Shown here: positions 1-8,115 of the stretch, piece by piece
Layout of the letters: every line of letters starts with the position of its first letter
How positions within the stretch are numbered: the first letter of the stretch is position 1
Source: Caryophanales bacterium UBA4856
GTDB lineage: Bacteria; Bacillota_I; Bacilli_A; RFN20; CAG-288
Length of the DNA: 64,000 nucleotides
Direction: 5' to 3'
NCBI GenBank assembly: GCA_002399765.1
Contig: DHEG01000015.1
Span: 70,973-134,972 of the forward strand
Notes under the pieces: generated by a model
Database searches by the model: none
What the model was told of the DNA's origin: nothing
The model's input: the letters and a program-made list of their open reading frames with translations, nothing else
Position numbers and translations under genes: made by a program

Positions 1-722
1 GCCACGAAACTGGACATGCCCTGTTCGCGCAAAACATTCCTGCCGAACAAGAGGAGCGAGGACTGGAGGATTACCAGACTCCCGACATGGACGAATCGGT
101 CTCCCGTTTCTACGAAAACGTGATCGGCCGGTCCGAGGCGTTCATAGATCTGATCTTTCCGAAGATGAAGGAAGCCTATGCCCCGGCGCTTGACGACGTA
201 ACCCCCCACGAATTCTATCTGGCTGCCAACAAGGTCTTTCGCCAACCCTTGAGGACCGAAGCCGACGAGCTTACCTACTCAATGCACATAATCCTGCGCT
301 ACGAAATGGAGAAGGGACTGTTGGATGGGACCTTGCCCTACGCCGGCCTCAACAAGGTCTGGAACAGGAAATACAAGGACTATCTAGACATAGACGTCAA
401 GGACGACAAGGAGGGAATACTCCAAGACGTGCACTGGACCAGTGGCCTTGGCTACTTCCCGGTCTATGCGATGGGCAACGGATACAATGCCGCCTACGCT
501 AAGCTCATGAACCAGGACTTTGCCCCCGAAGGCGGCTTGGACGGAGTCATAAGGTCGGGTAGGATGGACAAGGTGTTGGCCTGGATGAAGGGACATGTCT
601 TCAGAAAGGCCAACCTCCTCTCTTCCAAGGAATGGGTGAAGGAAGTCACGGGGCAGGATCTTCAAGCCGACGATTTCATCGATTACTTGACCAGGAAATA
701 CTCGGCAATATACGATCTGTGA
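1..722 (+). CDS. Carboxypeptidase Taq (M32 metallopeptidase), 3' part
   Basis: The gene enters from the left edge, so its start lies outside the window. The open frame begins at base 3 with the zinc motif HETGH followed by ALFAQ, as in M32 carboxypeptidases, which remove C-terminal residues from peptides in the cytoplasm. Downstream it keeps family landmarks: a SRFYENVIGRS block, an EADELTYSMHIILRYEMEK block and an ILQDVHWTSGLGYFPVYAMGN block. About 240 C-terminal residues of a protein that is usually near 500 are present. It ends in TGA 22 bases before the M3 peptidase, so the two probably form a peptide-degradation operon. Confidence 0.9.
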   Translation, partial: HETGHALFAQNIPAEQEERGLEDYQTPDMDESVSRFYENVIGRSEAFIDLIFPKMKEAYAPALDDVTPHEFYLAANKVFRQPLRTEADELTYSMHIILRYEMEKGLLDGTLPYAGLNKVWNRKYKDYLDIDVKDDKEGILQDVHWTSGLGYFPVYAMGNGYNAAYAKLMNQDFAPEGGLDGVIRSGRMDKVLAWMKGHVFRKANLLSSKEWVKEVTGQDLQADDFIDYLTRKYSAIYDL

Positions 723-744
723 GACTGGAGAAAGGAAAAAGACA

Positions 745-2469
745 ATGCAAAAGTTATCTTCGTCGTTCGAGAAATTCTCATCGGTCGAGATTCCGACACC
801 GGATCTTGACGAAATACGCTCTGAATACGAATCCCTGTCAAAGAGATTGATGGGCGCCAAGGACGCAGACGAGGCAATAGGTGCCATCAAGGACTTCTTC
901 GATCTTGAAGACCAAATGGAGACCATATTCGCGATGATCTACATTCGCCACTCGATCGACACTACCGACGAGAAATACCAGGCACTCACCAGGCTATCTG
1001 ATTCGATTCAGCCGAAGGTGAGCAGCTACAGCGTAGCTTTCTCGAATGCCATTCTGGAATCTGGTTACCTTCCCCAAATCGAAAAGAGGTTCGGAAAACT
1101 CTGGATCGACGAGATAAGGCTTCAGAAGAAGACCTTCAGCCCCGAAATAATCCCCCTGCTCCAAAAGGAAAACCAGTTGACTAGCGAATACGGAGAGCTT
1201 ACCGGCGGCGCCCAAGTGGAGTTCCAAGGCAATTTCTACTCCTTGGCCCAGATGGGCAAGTTCATGCACAGCGACGACCGCTCTATACGCAGCCAAGCCA
1301 GTGAGAAGTACTGGGGCTGGTATTCCGACAATGACGACAGGATCGGCGGGATCTACGACGACATGGTTAAGGTAAGGACCCAGATTGCGAAGGCCTTGGG
1401 CTACCGTGATTTCGTCGGGTTGGGCTACGACCGGATGGGACGGTTGGATTGGGACGCAAACGACATAGACACTTATCGGGAGCAGGTACGTGAATTCGTG
1501 GTCCCCCTCGCCCAAAAGATCCGCGACGAGCAGGAGAAGAGACTGGGATTTGGGGCCCTGACCAAATACTATGATTTCGACATCTTCTACCAAGGTGGGA
1601 ACCCCAAGCCCTTGGGGGCTCCGGAAGAATTAGTCGCCAAGGCCCAAAGGATGTATGACTCCATGGATTCCACTACCGCCGGGGCTTTCTTCAGGAAGAT
1701 GGACGAGAAGGGAATGTTCGACTTGGTCGCCAAGAAGGGGAAGGAAGGCGGGGGGTACGAATACTACCTTCCGGCCTTGAAGATGCCTTTCATCTTTTCC
1801 AATTTCAACGGCACCAGTGATGACGTGGACACTCTCACCCATGAATTCGGACACGCCCTTCAGGCATATTTGGGTTCGGACCAGGAAGTGCCTGCCTACC
1901 GCAGCTCAACGGCCGAAATAGACGAGACCCACTCCATGTCCATGGAATTCTTGACCTATCCGTTCATGGATCTGTTCTTCGGGAAGCAGACCGAGAAATA
2001 CCGCTATATGCATTTGGCCGAAGCCATCACCTTCATACCTTACGGCACGATAGTCGATGCCTTCCAGGAATACGTATACTCGCACCCCGAAATCTCGCAC
2101 AAGGAGCGAAAGGCGTATTGGCGTAAACTCGAATTGGAGTTTTTGCCATATCGACAGTCCTTTGCCTCAAATGAATTCTTGGCTTCGGGTGGTTTCTTCG
2201 AACGCCAGGCCCACATCTTCGAAAACCCTTTCTACTATGTCGACTACACCATCTCGGAAGTGTTGGCCTTGGAGTTCTTCATCATGTCCCTCGATGATCC
2301 CAAGGCTGCCTACGACAAGTATTTGGCCTTTGCAAGCCTAGGCGGTACATTGCCTTACAAAGCCCTTCTGAAGAAGACCCATATGGATAATCCTATGGTC
2401 CCTCCCACCTTGAAACGTGTCACCGGGAAGATCGCCCAGTACTTGGACAGGCATTTGCCAAAGGATTGA
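745..2469 (+). CDS. M3 family oligoendopeptidase (PepF-like)
   Basis: This is a 574-residue zinc oligopeptidase of the thimet/PepF family that cleaves short cytoplasmic peptides. The zinc motif HEFGH is at residues 366-370, and the third ligand probably lies in the STAEIDETHSMSMEF block about 30 residues later. An AGAAAGG ribosome site precedes the ATG at the right distance. The length matches the shorter M3 oligoendopeptidases. No signal peptide or membrane segment is visible. Its place right after the M32 carboxypeptidase suggests joint turnover of imported or proteasome-like degradation peptides. The family is clear, but the exact substrate is not. Confidence 0.92.
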   Translation: MQKLSSSFEKFSSVEIPTPDLDEIRSEYESLSKRLMGAKDADEAIGAIKDFFDLEDQMETIFAMIYIRHSIDTTDEKYQALTRLSDSIQPKVSSYSVAFSNAILESGYLPQIEKRFGKLWIDEIRLQKKTFSPEIIPLLQKENQLTSEYGELTGGAQVEFQGNFYSLAQMGKFMHSDDRSIRSQASEKYWGWYSDNDDRIGGIYDDMVKVRTQIAKALGYRDFVGLGYDRMGRLDWDANDIDTYREQVREFVVPLAQKIRDEQEKRLGFGALTKYYDFDIFYQGGNPKPLGAPEELVAKAQRMYDSMDSTTAGAFFRKMDEKGMFDLVAKKGKEGGGYEYYLPALKMPFIFSNFNGTSDDVDTLTHEFGHALQAYLGSDQEVPAYRSSTAEIDETHSMSMEFLTYPFMDLFFGKQTEKYRYMHLAEAITFIPYGTIVDAFQEYVYSHPEISHKERKAYWRKLELEFLPYRQSFASNEFLASGGFFERQAHIFENPFYYVDYTISEVLALEFFIMSLDDPKAAYDKYLAFASLGGTLPYKALLKKTHMDNPMVPPTLKRVTGKIAQYLDRHLPKD

Positions 2470-2494
2470 GTGACTGTTTTTGCCTGAGTTGACC

Positions 2495-2527
2495 AAAAGG
2501 TCTCCATAAACATAAGGGAGGCCTTTT
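2495..2527 (+). terminator. Hairpin overlapping the next gene's ribosome site
   Basis: An 11-bp stem (AAAAGGTCTCC at 2495-2505 with GGAGGCCTTTT at 2517-2527, one G-U pair) ends in four T and touches the ATG at 2529. It looks like the rho-independent terminator of the peptidase operon. The GGGAGG ribosome site of the following lipoprotein gene lies within or next to its 3' arm, so the same hairpin would hide that site in read-through RNA. Confidence 0.55.
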
Positions 2528-2528
2528 C

Positions 2529-2990
2529 ATGTTAAGGAAAATCTTTATGTCCTTGCTCTTCTTGCCATTTGCCTTAGGTTCGTGCATAGATGCGGGCGCA
2601 AATACCAGCCGGAATGGCAGAAGAATCTCTTTCGAACAAGCCATGGAAAGAGTCGAAGACGATGCTTCCGAAATATGGATTTTTTCCCTTGAGAGTTGCC
2701 CGTATTGCCAAAAGGCCCTCCCCTTCGTCGAACAATACATCAAAGACGAAAGGGAGCAAAGGATCTATTTCATCGATAGGGCGGCCCTTTCCGATAGCCA
2801 GGGCAAAGGCCTCTTCCTAATGATGAGGGATTCCTTCGCACAAGAGGACCCCGCGATAGCAAAGGGGAAAATACTGGTCCCGGCAATCGCGGCCCTTGGA
2901 AATGGAAAGTTCATAAAGGCCCAAACCGGCTTCGGTCAGGACCGGGAATCCGTATACGGTAACCTAAGCCTCTTCCTTGCCCTTATTTAG
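2529..2990 (+). CDS. Thioredoxin-fold lipoprotein with CPYC motif
   Basis: The 153-residue protein starts with a hydrophobic signal ending in FALGSC; cysteine 19 is a plausible, slightly atypical lipobox cysteine. The segment WIFSLESCPYCQKALPF carries a CPYC redox pair (C57, C60), so it is probably an extracytoplasmic, membrane-anchored thiol-disulfide protein of the thioredoxin superfamily. The start is chosen for its GGGAGG site 7 bases upstream. It ends 8 bases inside the convergent NAD(P)HX dehydratase gene. The partner or substrate cannot be told from the sequence. A membrane quinone or DsbB-like partner is not visible nearby. Confidence 0.75.
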   Translation: MLRKIFMSLLFLPFALGSCIDAGANTSRNGRRISFEQAMERVEDDASEIWIFSLESCPYCQKALPFVEQYIKDEREQRIYFIDRAALSDSQGKGLFLMMRDSFAQEDPAIAKGKILVPAIAALGNGKFIKAQTGFGQDRESVYGNLSLFLALI

Positions 2991-3852
2991 ACAGGAATTC
3001 CCTCAAGGCGAACGGAATGCCGGCGATTATGTCGCTGATGGCGAACGTCCCGCTTTGCTGCCAACGTTCGAGATACTTGGAGGCCATTAAGAGCAACGAA
3101 TATCCGGCAGCGCAAATCAAGGAAGTGGAGGCATCGGAATAGGCGGCGAGACCACCGATGATCCCGGCCAAGCCGTCACCGGTTCCGGCCCTAGCCAAAG
3201 AAGGGTCCTCGCCTTCGACCTCAAGGCAGGATTCCTCACCGTCTTCCGCAATCGACAGCGAGGAACCCTTCAGGCAGATCGTTATCTTGAGTCTGTCCGC
3301 AAACGCCTTCTCCTCCGGGGCAAACAATGACACATCTTGCTTCTTATAGGGCAAGTCGAAAAGCCTTGCGTATTCACCTAGATGAGGGGTTATTACCACA
3401 TACGGCAAAAGCGAAGGATCCTTAAGCCTATCAAGGCCAAGGCTCTTTAGGGCATCTAGTCCCGTGGCGTCTATCACCAATATCCCCTTGAACGATTCGA
3501 GCAAACGGCCAAGGCCTTCCCGATGGCTGGGATCATTGCTGATGCCATTGCCGAAGACGATGGCGCCATATTTGTTGATGCGCTTGGCGAAAGACTGGTC
3601 ATCTTGGCCGAACAGTTCAGCGTAGTCTTCCTTGATCACCTCATCGGGCAGGGGATTGTGGGCAAAGCCGTCCTCGCAGAATGCCACGTATCCTACGCCG
3701 GTTTTCAAGGCCGCTTTTGCCGCTATGACGGGAGAATCGGGATAGCGGTCGCTTCCGCCGATGACCAAGACCCGCCCAAAATCGCTCTTGGAGAAAGAAG
3801 CCGGTCTCTGGCCAAAGGTCTCGAAAAGGAAATCCCTTATGCGTTCTTCCAT
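2983..3852 (-). CDS. nnrD: ADP-dependent NAD(P)H-hydrate dehydratase
   Basis: This 289-residue ribokinase-like protein repairs damaged NADHX and NADPHX to NADH and NADPH with ADP as phosphate source. It shows the N-terminal KSDFGRVLVIGGS block, the TPHLGEYARLF block and the nucleotide-binding GTGDGLAGIIGG loop typical of NnrD/CARKD. The epimerase domain NnrE, often fused to it, is absent here. The start overlaps the end of the upstream glycosyltransferase by 16 bases, so they are probably translationally coupled. The 3' end overlaps the convergent lipoprotein gene by 8 bases. Confidence 0.9.
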   Translation of the reverse strand: MEERIRDFLFETFGQRPASFSKSDFGRVLVIGGSDRYPDSPVIAAKAALKTGVGYVAFCEDGFAHNPLPDEVIKEDYAELFGQDDQSFAKRINKYGAIVFGNGISNDPSHREGLGRLLESFKGILVIDATGLDALKSLGLDRLKDPSLLPYVVITPHLGEYARLFDLPYKKQDVSLFAPEEKAFADRLKITICLKGSSLSIAEDGEESCLEVEGEDPSLARAGTGDGLAGIIGGLAAYSDASTSLICAAGYSLLLMASKYLERWQQSGTFAISDIIAGIPFALREFLSK

Positions 3853-4898
3853 AAGGCGACCCCAGCGTTTTCAAGGCCAAGCCCCTGCTTGACCCTGGTT
3901 CCAAAGTCCGAAGGCCTTGACGACAACTTGGGCAATTCCCAAAGGGGGAGGCCTTCCACCAACTTCTTCCATGGGCGATTGGAGATCGGCATCCGGTCCT
4001 TGCGCAGGTCACCCAGAAGCGAACTCGCAAGGTTAGACATCTCCTTCAATGAGATGGGATATACGGTATGGGCCGTCATGATGTCGGCCCAGACCTTGGT
4101 CCTCATCGTGAAGCGCATCTTGCGGAACATCCTTTTGGCAATGCGTACGCCATAGTAATACTCGACATATTCGCGGCAAGCGGCATAGGCATTTATATGC
4201 ATGACGAAGGCATCGGGATCCGGGGTATGGGAGAGGGAGCCGGACCTTATAAGGTAGTCGTATATCGGCTTGTTTTGGAATGCCACCTTGTTGCTGCGCA
4301 AGAAGCTTTGGAAGGAGAACACGGTATCCTCATAGTAGGTTCTGTCCACCAGGAACTCGATTCCGGTCCTGGTAAGCATCTCCGAGCGAAAGAGCTTATT
4401 CCAAACATAGGCCTTGCACTTGCGGTCCTTGATTATCTGATAGGCTGCCCTCAACCCGCTCATCTCTTTCTCGCCGGAGAAGAATTGGTCGTTGTCCCTG
4501 GCGATGCCGTTCTTGACGATGCGGTAATTCATGCAGGCACAGTCGGCCCCGGTCCTCTTGGCCAAGCCATAAAGAGAGGAGATGAAATCAACATGGGGGA
4601 CGTCGTCTCCGTCGGAGAAGCCGACATACTCAGCCTCCAAGGCCAGGGGCATTGCAGCATTGCGGGCCACGCAGAGATTGCCCGCGTCTTGGGAAATGAC
4701 GATCAACTTGTCGGGATGACGGTCCTCGAAGGCCTTAAGGATGGCTAGCGTGTTGTCGCTCGAACCATCATTTACGGCAATGACCCGGTATGGCAAGGCG
4801 AAGTCCTGTTCCATCAGGGCCTTCATCGTCTTCGCAATGGTTGTCGACACATTGCGGCACGGGACGATAATCGCTACAGCCAAACCGTTGCTTTCCAC
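3837..4898 (-). CDS. Family 2 glycosyltransferase
   Basis: The 353-residue protein begins with AIIVPCRNVSTTIAKTMKAL and contains NDGSSDNT and a GFSDGDDVPH segment, which serves as the metal-binding DXD-like motif, so it has the GT-A fold. It should transfer a sugar from a nucleotide-sugar to a surface glycan or lipid at the inner face of the membrane. There is no clear transmembrane segment. It is 12 bases downstream of a second GT2 gene and resembles it in overall plan, including a C-terminal arginine-rich tail, so the pair may be an old duplication. The acceptor is unknown. Confidence 0.88.
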   Translation of the reverse strand: MESNGLAVAIIVPCRNVSTTIAKTMKALMEQDFALPYRVIAVNDGSSDNTLAILKAFEDRHPDKLIVISQDAGNLCVARNAAMPLALEAEYVGFSDGDDVPHVDFISSLYGLAKRTGADCACMNYRIVKNGIARDNDQFFSGEKEMSGLRAAYQIIKDRKCKAYVWNKLFRSEMLTRTGIEFLVDRTYYEDTVFSFQSFLRSNKVAFQNKPIYDYLIRSGSLSHTPDPDAFVMHINAYAACREYVEYYYGVRIAKRMFRKMRFTMRTKVWADIMTAHTVYPISLKEMSNLASSLLGDLRKDRMPISNRPWKKLVEGLPLWELPKLSSRPSDFGTRVKQGLGLENAGVALWKNA

Positions 4899-4910
4899 TT
4901 TTCTGTCCTC

Positions 4911-5906
4911 TCAGATGCTATCCTCGTCATATTTTACGAAATTCGGCAATGAACCAGCGAAAGAAAGCGTCTCCTTTTCCCAGGGCGCCCCGAAGACGGG
5001 AAGCTCTTCCGCACCCAGGAGCTTGAGGTAGCGATAGGCAGTCCTGGTCTTGGCTATCCTCCCGCTGTCCCCCTTCGTCTTCTTCTTGGCATATGGCATA
5101 TCGGGGATTATAAGCATCTTAAGCCTCTTCAGCTTGTTTTGAAATAGGGCCGCACCCTTTTGAGGTCCCAGGATCCTATCGGCATAGCCTCGGCAGGCGA
5201 AGAAGGAATTCACATGGGCGATAAGCCTCAGATCCCCGCTCGACTCGGTTATGGACCCTTCGCGGTGGACCCGGTAAGTATAGATTGACTTGGCGGTATA
5301 GCCGACAGCATAGGAAGAGAGGAAGCAGGCGAAGAAGAAAGGCAGATCCTCGAAGATCGCCCGGAAGGGATAAAACCTGATGCCTGTCCTGTTAAGGAAT
5401 TCGTGGTTGACGCACTTGATCCAGGAAAAGGCTCTGACGTAGTCGTCAAGGAGGTCCCCTGCCGCGACCAGGCCGGAGCTTTGCCCCGATTTGCCGGGGG
5501 CCCTCCTAACCTTCCCGCTATCGTTAATGATCGAGAAATTGGCCGAGCAGACCTGGCATTCGTGATGGGAGGAGACACAATGGAACAGGGTCAGGGCAAA
5601 ATCGCGGCTGGGGATGTCATCCGAATCGGCGAAGGCGATCCATCTGCCCCGGGCGATGGATATCCCCTTGTTTCGGGCTACAGGCAATCCCAGGTTTTCC
5701 TGATGAATGACCTCGAAGATTTTTGGATAGCGTCTCTTGAACACTTCGCATATCTCACCCGACTCATCGGTTGAGCCATCGTCGACCAAGATGACCTCGT
5801 AGGGATATGCAATGCTCTGCTCGGCCAAAGGCAAAAGGCAGTCGTTAAGATAGGCAGCGACGTTATAGACCGGCACGACAATGGAAACCAAAGGCAATTC
5901 GGGCAT
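4911..5906 (-). CDS. Family 2 glycosyltransferase
   Basis: The 331-residue GT-A enzyme starts with VSIVVPVYNVAAYLNDCLLPL and has DDGSTDESGEI and the AFADSDD acid motif that binds metal and nucleotide-sugar. A GGGGG ribosome site lies a few bases before the ATG. It is the first gene of a minus-strand unit with the second glycosyltransferase and nnrD. Homologues decorate teichoic acids, capsules or glycolipids, but no polymer-export gene is in the window, so the product is open. Confidence 0.88.
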   Translation of the reverse strand: MPELPLVSIVVPVYNVAAYLNDCLLPLAEQSIAYPYEVILVDDGSTDESGEICEVFKRRYPKIFEVIHQENLGLPVARNKGISIARGRWIAFADSDDIPSRDFALTLFHCVSSHHECQVCSANFSIINDSGKVRRAPGKSGQSSGLVAAGDLLDDYVRAFSWIKCVNHEFLNRTGIRFYPFRAIFEDLPFFFACFLSSYAVGYTAKSIYTYRVHREGSITESSGDLRLIAHVNSFFACRGYADRILGPQKGAALFQNKLKRLKMLIIPDMPYAKKKTKGDSGRIAKTRTAYRYLKLLGAEELPVFGAPWEKETLSFAGSLPNFVKYDEDSI

Positions 5907-5954
5907 CGTCTATCCCCCACTCCAAAAACCGATTACTTTCTTTTATTCTACCAT

Positions 5955-6587
5955 TTAATCCCTTAATGAACTTAAGTTGTCTTCAATTGCCCGTTCCTTG
6001 TTTAGCAACTTTATTTCCCGGTTTATCTTCTTTATGGCAGAACGTACCGGAACCAATTCGCAGTCGAGCATCTTGGCCGTCTCCTCAGCCGTGTAACCAG
6101 CTAAGTAAAGGACATAGATGCTCTTCTCCTGTCCATCGCAGTTTTCGGTGACGCTGGCCAGGGCCTGACTCGGATCGATACTGGGCCTGCCATCGCTTTC
6201 CGTACTGGGGCAGAGGAAGTCGTGAAATTCGATTTCGTTCCGGTTGACGTTATCGACATGGGAGTAGGCCTTTGCGACATAGCTCATCATGAAGCGCTTC
6301 GCGCAGCTGCTCCAATAGTAAACGAAGTTTCCCTTTGCCGGGCTAAAGCCAGCGATGGTCCTCTCCGTGGTAAGGAAGAGGCCATAGTCGATATCGCTTT
6401 CGTCCAGGAATGGGTAGCGTTTGGAATAATGGGAACGGAGCCGACCCATGGCATTGGCCAGCCTTCCGTATAGTTCCTCCTTGGCAGGCATATCCGTCTT
6501 GGCCTTCAAGGCAAGTTTCGAGCAATCGACGCCCCTGAAGGAGACATCGACGAATTCGCCTATGTTGAAAAGATTTCCCTCTTCCAT
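5955..6587 (-). CDS. Divergent sigma-70-like protein
   Basis: The 210-residue protein has a weak sigma region 2 pattern around residues 35-100 (AKEELYGRLANAMGRL, then DIDYGLFLTTERTIAGFSPAKG and a YYWSSCAKRF stretch). It ends with a region 4-like helix-turn-helix near residues 145-190 (SIYVLYLAGYTAEETAKML). This suggests a DNA-binding, possibly alternative sigma or competence-type factor. An AAGGAGG site sits 7 bases before the ATG. The gene lies between the mgtE pair and the glycosyltransferases on the same strand. It is too divergent for a firm name, and its target promoters are unknown. Confidence 0.5.
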   Translation of the reverse strand: MEEGNLFNIGEFVDVSFRGVDCSKLALKAKTDMPAKEELYGRLANAMGRLRSHYSKRYPFLDESDIDYGLFLTTERTIAGFSPAKGNFVYYWSSCAKRFMMSYVAKAYSHVDNVNRNEIEFHDFLCPSTESDGRPSIDPSQALASVTENCDGQEKSIYVLYLAGYTAEETAKMLDCELVPVRSAIKKINREIKLLNKERAIEDNLSSLRD

Positions 6588-6627
6588 AAAGAACCTCCTT
6601 AAGTGTTATAGGGGGAAAAGTCCTTTT

Positions 6628-8103
6628 TCAGACCGCCATCGGAGATATTATCAAAATTGAGAAGCCCAAAAACACCGCCATGGAAACCATGTCCAGGAAA
6701 TTGGAGATCAACGGTTGGGACATCGTGGCCGGATCGATCCTTATGGTCTTGGCAAGCATTGGCAGACTCATGCCGATCCACTTGGCAAACATTATGCAGA
6801 CGACAAAGGTCAGGGATATCAATCCGGCTATGGCGACATATATCGTGTTTATATCCTGGGACTGCAGTTCGCCAAGGTTGTTGCCACTGGTCTTCAGGAT
6901 ATGGCCGTATAGTTCCACAAGCACCCAGCCAAAGGAAAACAAGGCCACAGCCAATGCGGTAACGAAGGCCGCCCTCATCTCCTTGGAGAAGACCTTCCTA
7001 TAGTCCTTGGGGGAGACATTGCCTATGGCGAGTTCCCGGATTATCACCGTGGTGGTCTGATCCGAGGCGTTGCCGCAAGTCCCGCTCAGCGTGGGGATGA
7101 AGGCGATCAGGAGAGGGAGGATGGTGGAGAAGACGACTTGGTTCTGGATGCGAGACAGGACCATGGACGTGAAGGTGTTCAAGGCCAAGAGCACAATCAG
7201 CCAAATGAAATACGATTTCGCGATTTCCCAAGTCGACGACTTGAGGTAGGGCTTGGTATTGGCTGCGGAAACGGCGGAGGATTTCTTGATGTCCTCGGTG
7301 GCCTCGCGCTCGGCGACGTCCATCACGTCGTCGAAGGTGATAATCCCCACCAGCCGGCCTTCCCTGTCGACCACGGGCAGGGTAGACACGTCATACTCAT
7401 TGAACATCTTTGCCACCTTCTCATCGTCGGTATTCGAATAGGCGAAAGAGAAGTCCTCGTTCATGACGTTGGATAAGGGCGTTGTGGGATCGGCGAAGAG
7501 GAGTTTGTCCAGATTTATGGTGCCGATTAGCTTGCGCGTGGGATCGAGCACGAATGCGGTCCAAAGGTTCTCCCCCTTGGGACCCGTTTCCCTGAGATGA
7601 ACCAAGGCCTGGCCGCAATCCATCCCTTCCTTGACGGTGAAATAATCCGTCGTCATTATCGATCCGGCCGTGCCAGGCTTGAACTTGAGGAGTTGGTTTA
7701 TCAAGGCCCGGTTCTCCTTGGTGCAGGAGGCCAACACCTTGGTCACCAGGTTCGAGGGAAGGTCATCGAGGAAGTCGACCAAGTCGTCGGTGGAGAGGTG
7801 CGACATGACTTTTTGGGTCTCTTGATCGGTGAAGGAGGCCACGATGTCCTGCTGGACTTCAAAATCGAGGTAGGAGAAGACATTGGCCGTCAAGTCCCCG
7901 GGCAGGACCCGGAAGAAGAAAAGCCTTTGGGAACGGGTCAGGACCGCCAGGGAATTAGCCACTATGACCGGGTTTGACTGGCCCACCAGTTCCTTGAGCC
8001 CTACGGCGTCCTCCTTCTCAATCAAGGAAGTCAACCGCATGACCAAAGATTCGGAGAATTCCTTGGGGGCGGTTACCATTTCGGCGTTAGCTTTGTTTTC
8101 CAT
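6628..8103 (-). CDS. mgtE: Magnesium transporter MgtE (copy 1)
   Basis: The 491-residue protein has the full MgtE plan: N-terminal superhelical domain, two CBS domains (for example DVSTLPVVDREGRLVGIITFDD), a connecting helix and five membrane segments. The conserved pore stretch PTLSGTCGNASDQ keeps the GN pair, and RIDPATMSQP keeps the aspartate expected to coordinate magnesium at the pore. It should be a Mg2+ channel in the plasma membrane gated by cytoplasmic Mg2+. It lies 12 bases downstream of a paralogue and has a purine-rich GGGGGG site. Confidence 0.93.
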   Translation of the reverse strand: MENKANAEMVTAPKEFSESLVMRLTSLIEKEDAVGLKELVGQSNPVIVANSLAVLTRSQRLFFFRVLPGDLTANVFSYLDFEVQQDIVASFTDQETQKVMSHLSTDDLVDFLDDLPSNLVTKVLASCTKENRALINQLLKFKPGTAGSIMTTDYFTVKEGMDCGQALVHLRETGPKGENLWTAFVLDPTRKLIGTINLDKLLFADPTTPLSNVMNEDFSFAYSNTDDEKVAKMFNEYDVSTLPVVDREGRLVGIITFDDVMDVAEREATEDIKKSSAVSAANTKPYLKSSTWEIAKSYFIWLIVLLALNTFTSMVLSRIQNQVVFSTILPLLIAFIPTLSGTCGNASDQTTTVIIRELAIGNVSPKDYRKVFSKEMRAAFVTALAVALFSFGWVLVELYGHILKTSGNNLGELQSQDINTIYVAIAGLISLTFVVCIMFAKWIGMSLPMLAKTIRIDPATMSQPLISNFLDMVSMAVFLGFSILIISPMAV

Positions 8104-8115
8104 AGACGACCCCCC

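Noticed and set aside
4068-4748. 226-codon plus-strand frame
   Set aside because: It lies fully antisense to a clear glycosyltransferase with conserved motifs.
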